Positions 5,335 through 7,090 of a stretch of 7,090 nt of DNA are shown one piece after another. This DNA comes from an uncultured Clostridia bacterium. GTDB lineage: Bacteria > Bacillota > Clostridia > Oscillospirales > Oscillospiraceae. A program made the position numbers and the translations under genes. Position 1 is the first letter of the stretch; each line of letters starts with the position of its first letter. Location of the stretch: the NCBI GenBank assembly GCA_947176425.1, contig CAMWQV010000101.1, positions 1-7,090 on the forward strand, read 5' to 3'. Under the pieces are notes generated by a model. That model saw only the letters and a list, made by a program, of their open reading frames with translations, was not told the DNA's origin and ran no database searches.

Positions 5335-6208
5335 ACTGCTCACCTCCCAACTCATAAATAAAGATTTCCTCCAGCGACAGCGGCAGGGCTTCGGCCATGA
5401 GGGGCGCGAAACTCTGGACGCGTTCGAGAACAGCGGCGGCGGTGCCCCGGACGATATACGTGTACACGCGGCCCACATGAGACGTATGCAGTATATCCAG
5501 TTCCCTGGGCAGGACGGGCGTCTCGCCGGGTTTCCAGACGGCCTGCAGCTTCACGATATTCTCCTGCAAATCCGACAGGCTGCGCTGAAGCAGGACTTTT
5601 CCTTTGTTCATGATGCCCACATGGTCGCACACGTCCTCCAATTCCCGCAGGTTGTGGGAGGAGACCAGAACCGTTGTGCCGTATTCGGAGACATCGTTCA
5701 TCATCAGACTCCACACCTGCCGCCGCATCACCGGGTCCAGACCGTCCACCGGTTCGTCTAAAATCAGGTACTTGGGGCGGCAGCACATCGTCAGCCAAAA
5801 CGCCGCCTGTTTCTGCATCCCCTTGCTCATGCGGCGGATGGGGGATTTTTCGGACAGAGCGAATACGTCCTTGAATTTTTCGTACCGGTCCATATCGAAG
5901 TTCGGATAAAACCCCCGGTAAAACCGCATCATATCCCGTATGGTGGCGGACTGGAAATAAAACCAGTCGTCGGGAATGGCGGCGATTAAGGCTTTTTTCT
6001 CCGGATTTTCGTACACCGGCTCTCCCTCCACCAGCACGTCCCCGCTGTCTGGCGCGTAAATGCCGGTGAGATGGCGGATAATCGTGGACTTCCCCGCGCC
6101 GTTGGGGCCCACCAGGCCGTAGACGCCGCCGTCCGGTACCGTAATCGTCGCGCCGTCCAGCGCCCGGAACCCGTCAAATGTTTTTACCGCCCCATTGACT
6201 TCTATCAT
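5309..6208 (-). CDS. ABC transporter ATP-binding subunit (YtrB/BcrA-type)
   Basis: This 299-aa nucleotide-binding protein drives the permease encoded next. Walker A is GPNGAGKST at 34-42, Walker B is LILDEP at 148-153, with a D-loop GLD at 156-158 and the H-loop SSH ending at H185. The signature at 127-131 is MSKGM instead of LSGGQ, and the Q-loop region reads IPDDWFYFQSATIRD with aspartate at the usual glutamine place; both variants are common in the YtrB/BcrA group. Residues 210-299 form a C-terminal extension (EIFIYELGG near the end) typical of drug- or antibiotic-exporting ATPases. ATG 6208 overlaps the GntR stop (ATGA), with GGAGGG at 6218-6223, 9 nt upstream. The catalytic core looks intact. 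Confidence 0.93.
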   Translation of the reverse strand: MIEVNGAVKTFDGFRALDGATITVPDGGVYGLVGPNGAGKSTIIRHLTGIYAPDSGDVLVEGEPVYENPEKKALIAAIPDDWFYFQSATIRDMMRFYRGFYPNFDMDRYEKFKDVFALSEKSPIRRMSKGMQKQAAFWLTMCCRPKYLILDEPVDGLDPVMRRQVWSLMMNDVSEYGTTVLVSSHNLRELEDVCDHVGIMNKGKVLLQRSLSDLQENIVKLQAVWKPGETPVLPRELDILHTSHVGRVYTYIVRGTAAAVLERVQSFAPLMAEALPLSLEEIFIYELGGEQYAVKEIIL

Positions 6209-6567
6209 TGCTTCAAACCCTCCTTTACGGCTGACAATATTTCTTCATCCGTGAACCGCAGGCAGCGTAATTCTGCGAGCAGTTCGTTCAGACGCGCCAG
6301 CAGCTCCTGACGCCTCGCTGTTAACGTTTCTTCCGGCAAAGCCGCAAAACTGCCTTTTCCCGGTACTGAATACAAAAATCCTTCCGTTTCCAGCTCCGCG
6401 TAGGCCCGCTGGATCGTATTCGGATTGATCGCCAGTTCCATGGCCATCGCCCGCACCGACGGCAGTTTTTCATCCGGCTCCAGCGCCCCCGTGACGATCA
6501 GTTTCCGTATGCCGTCCTTAATCTGCCCGTAGATCGGCCGGGAATCCCGATAGTTGAGTTGCAGCAT
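6205..6567 (-). CDS. GntR-family transcriptional regulator, YtrA subfamily
   Basis: This 120-aa protein is one winged-helix domain plus a short tail, the size of YtrA-type regulators and not of FadR or HutC types with ligand domains. Its start is diagnostic: RDSRPIYGQIKDGIRKLIVT, then LPSVRAMAMELAINPNTIQR (recognition helix) and AYAELETEGFLYSVPGKGSF (wing). Residues 80-120 form a helical dimerisation tail. In this subfamily the protein represses its own ABC operon and is released by cell-envelope antibiotics or other signals. ATG 6567 has GGAGGT 8 nt upstream; that site also touches the stop of the small peptide gene before it, and its own stop overlaps the ATPase start. A YtrA-like operator lies over the operon promoter at 6705-6729, so autoregulation is likely. 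Confidence 0.93.
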   Translation of the reverse strand: MLQLNYRDSRPIYGQIKDGIRKLIVTGALEPDEKLPSVRAMAMELAINPNTIQRAYAELETEGFLYSVPGKGSFAALPEETLTARRQELLARLNELLAELRCLRFTDEEILSAVKEGLKQ

Positions 6568-6580
6568 CGCTTATGACCTC

Positions 6581-6667
6581 CTATCTCCGCAGCAGCAGCG
6601 CCGCCGTATATATCGAGCAAAATAAAAATATGATGCCGCCCAGCAGCATTCCCATACTCATTGTCAT
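6581..6667 (-). CDS. 28-aa hydrophobic peptide leading the GntR/ABC operon
   Basis: ATG 6667 opens a 28-codon frame between the operon promoter and gntR. AAGGAGTG (6678-6685) lies 10 nt upstream. The peptide, MTMSMGMLLGGIIFLFCSIY followed by TAALLLRR, is one membrane-spanning segment with two terminal arginines, so the C-terminus probably faces the cytoplasm. An alternative in-frame ATG at 6661 is possible. Its stop (TAG, 6581-6583) overlaps the ribosome binding site of gntR (6576-6581), so translating the peptide could open or block gntR initiation. I recognise no family. It could be a small transporter subunit or modulator, a leader peptide, or a stress peptide. The ribosome binding site, position and clean membrane composition support a real gene. 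Confidence 0.62.
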   Translation of the reverse strand: MTMSMGMLLGGIIFLFCSIYTAALLLRR

Positions 6668-6704
6668 GTCTTTTTGTCACTCCTTTTCCTTGATTTTCTG
6701 CCGA

Positions 6705-6729
6705 ACTGTATCAATCGTTCTAGTACACA
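6705..6729. promoter_or_regulatory. Candidate GntR/YtrA operator
   Basis: On the minus strand the sequence is TGTGTA, 13 bp, TACAGT. The B. subtilis YtrA operator is recalled as AGTGTA-N13-TACACT, so each half matches five of six bases and the spacing is exact. The site touches the end of the -10 (6729) and covers the expected transcription start, so a bound repressor would block initiation. The match is seen in the sequence; binding by the regulator encoded at 6205 is inferred. Confidence 0.7.
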
Positions 6730-6757
6730 CTATACTCCATTCCGCCCGCACCCGCAA
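6729..6757 (-). promoter_or_regulatory. Promoter of the peptide-gntR-ABC operon
   Basis: On the minus strand TTGCGG (6752-6757) and TATAGT (6729-6734) are separated by 17 bp, with an expected start near 6722, about 55 nt before the 28-aa peptide gene. Between this promoter and the opposite one at 6887 lie about 130 bp in which I see no gene or strong structure. Confidence 0.72.
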
Positions 6758-6886
6758 GACGCTTTCTCTATAAGATACGTTTAAGATTCCTTTAAGCCGG
6801 AAATTCTTCCTCCATTCTGCTCTGCTGCTGTCTCAGTCTTCCGTTTTCCCGATATTTATTTTACACCGGCAATCAGACGGCATAAT

Positions 6887-6915
6887 TTGACAAAAGGCGA
6901 CGGGTATCGTATAAT
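6887..6915 (+). promoter_or_regulatory. Perfect-consensus promoter of the type I toxin gene
   Basis: TTGACA (6887-6892) and TATAAT (6910-6915) are separated by exactly 17 bp, the ideal sigma-A promoter. Start near 6922 gives a leader of about 105 nt before the toxin ATG. A maximal promoter upstream of a blocked ribosome binding site is the usual design of type I toxin genes. Confidence 0.9.
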
Positions 6916-6977
6916 CATAGCGCCAACCCGTAAAGGTGAGGCCGGATGGGTGCGCTGCACAAGAGGCAGGCGGTTAG

Positions 6978-7022
6978 TCCCCCATGACAGGGGGAATTCC
7001 TATTCCCCCGGAAAGGGGGGAT
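6978..7022 (+). promoter_or_regulatory. Tandem C5/G5 hairpins in the toxin leader, second one hiding the ribosome binding site
   Basis: Two 6-bp stems of the same sequence stand in a row: TCCCCC-ATGACA-GGGGGA (6978-6995) and TCCCCC-GGAAAG-GGGGGA (7004-7021). The second contains the purine-rich ribosome binding site (AAAGGGGGG, 7012-7020), so folding should block translation. Because the arms are identical, the first C-run can also pair with the second G-run, giving alternative folds. Upstream, GTGC-GCT-GCAC at about 6950-6960 is another small hairpin in a GC-rich leader. Confidence 0.75.
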
Positions 7023-7026
7023 GGCT

Positions 7027-7090
7027 ATGGTTACATATAGTGAGCTATGTCAGCTTGTTATCATGATGACCGGCATTGCCGCGTTGTTCT
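7027..7090 (+). CDS. Holin-like type I toxin, partial (3' end outside window)
   Basis: The frame from ATG 7027 reads MVTYSELCQLVIMMTGIAAL and continues into the window edge. Its start matches the MVTYSEL/DLFQF pattern of the small holin-like toxin family of Firmicutes (usually about 30-45 aa, one membrane segment then a basic tail). Such peptides insert into the membrane and are held off by an antisense RNA. An in-frame ATG at 7021 would overlap the G-run, so 7027 fits the spacing better. The antisense antitoxin gene is not visible and would be expected beyond the window. Confidence 0.78.
   Translation, partial: MVTYSELCQLVIMMTGIAALF

Noticed and set aside
5335..5478. Longer N-terminus for the permease (48 extra residues)
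   Set aside because: The extension lies inside the ATPase gene, is not membrane-like, and lacks a ribosome binding site. ATG 5334 has GGGAGGTG just upstream.
5174..5761. Plus-strand open frame of 195 codons opposite the ABC genes
   Set aside because: It is antisense to two coupled genes with conserved motifs and has no family pattern of its own.

Overview
The window looks like a chromosomal stretch of a moderately GC-rich Clostridia-type Firmicute, probably a gut Oscillospiraceae or Lachnospiraceae relative. The evidence is strong AGGAGG-type ribosome binding sites, TTGACA/TATAAT promoters, a YtrA-type GntR/ABC operon, a PD-(D/E)XK 'Rpn' protein with a (R)EEG/KEG tail, and a holin-like type I toxin. 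These family assignments come from recalled sequence patterns; no database search was run.

Region 1 (1-1834) is the early region of a prophage or other integrated element. A divergent XRE-family repressor (partial, minus strand) faces, across a 270-bp AT-rich control region, a plus-strand cassette. The cassette holds a winged-helix replication initiator, a G39P-like replicative helicase loader/inhibitor joined by an ATGA overlap, and a 37-codon small ORF with a very strong ribosome binding site. No helicase, integrase or structural gene follows, so the cassette is cut off at about 1827.

Region 2 (1823-3315), minus strand, holds an Rpn-family nuclease/transposase-like gene with its own promoter, followed by a type II toxin-antitoxin pair (antitoxin then YoeB/Txe-like toxin, TAATG overlap). 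A 29-bp near-perfect direct repeat, exactly 540 bp apart, brackets the toxin-antitoxin pair. The repeat is the last codons plus stop of the Rpn gene, and its distal copy forms the junction with the phage remnant. This is the clearest sign of rearrangement in the window.

Region 3 (3328-6757), minus strand, is a complete operon: promoter with an overlapping YtrA-like operator, a 28-aa hydrophobic peptide, a GntR/YtrA repressor, an ABC ATPase, a large nine-helix permease with a 257-residue extracytoplasmic domain, and a strong intrinsic terminator. The junctions are tightly coupled. It reads as a self-regulated envelope-stress or drug-sensing ABC system of the YtrABC/BcrAB kind.

Region 4 (6887-7090), plus strand, starts a type I toxin gene. 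A perfect-consensus promoter drives a roughly 100-nt GC-rich leader with two near-identical C5/G5 hairpins, the second covering the ribosome binding site, followed by a holin-like toxin ORF that runs off the window.
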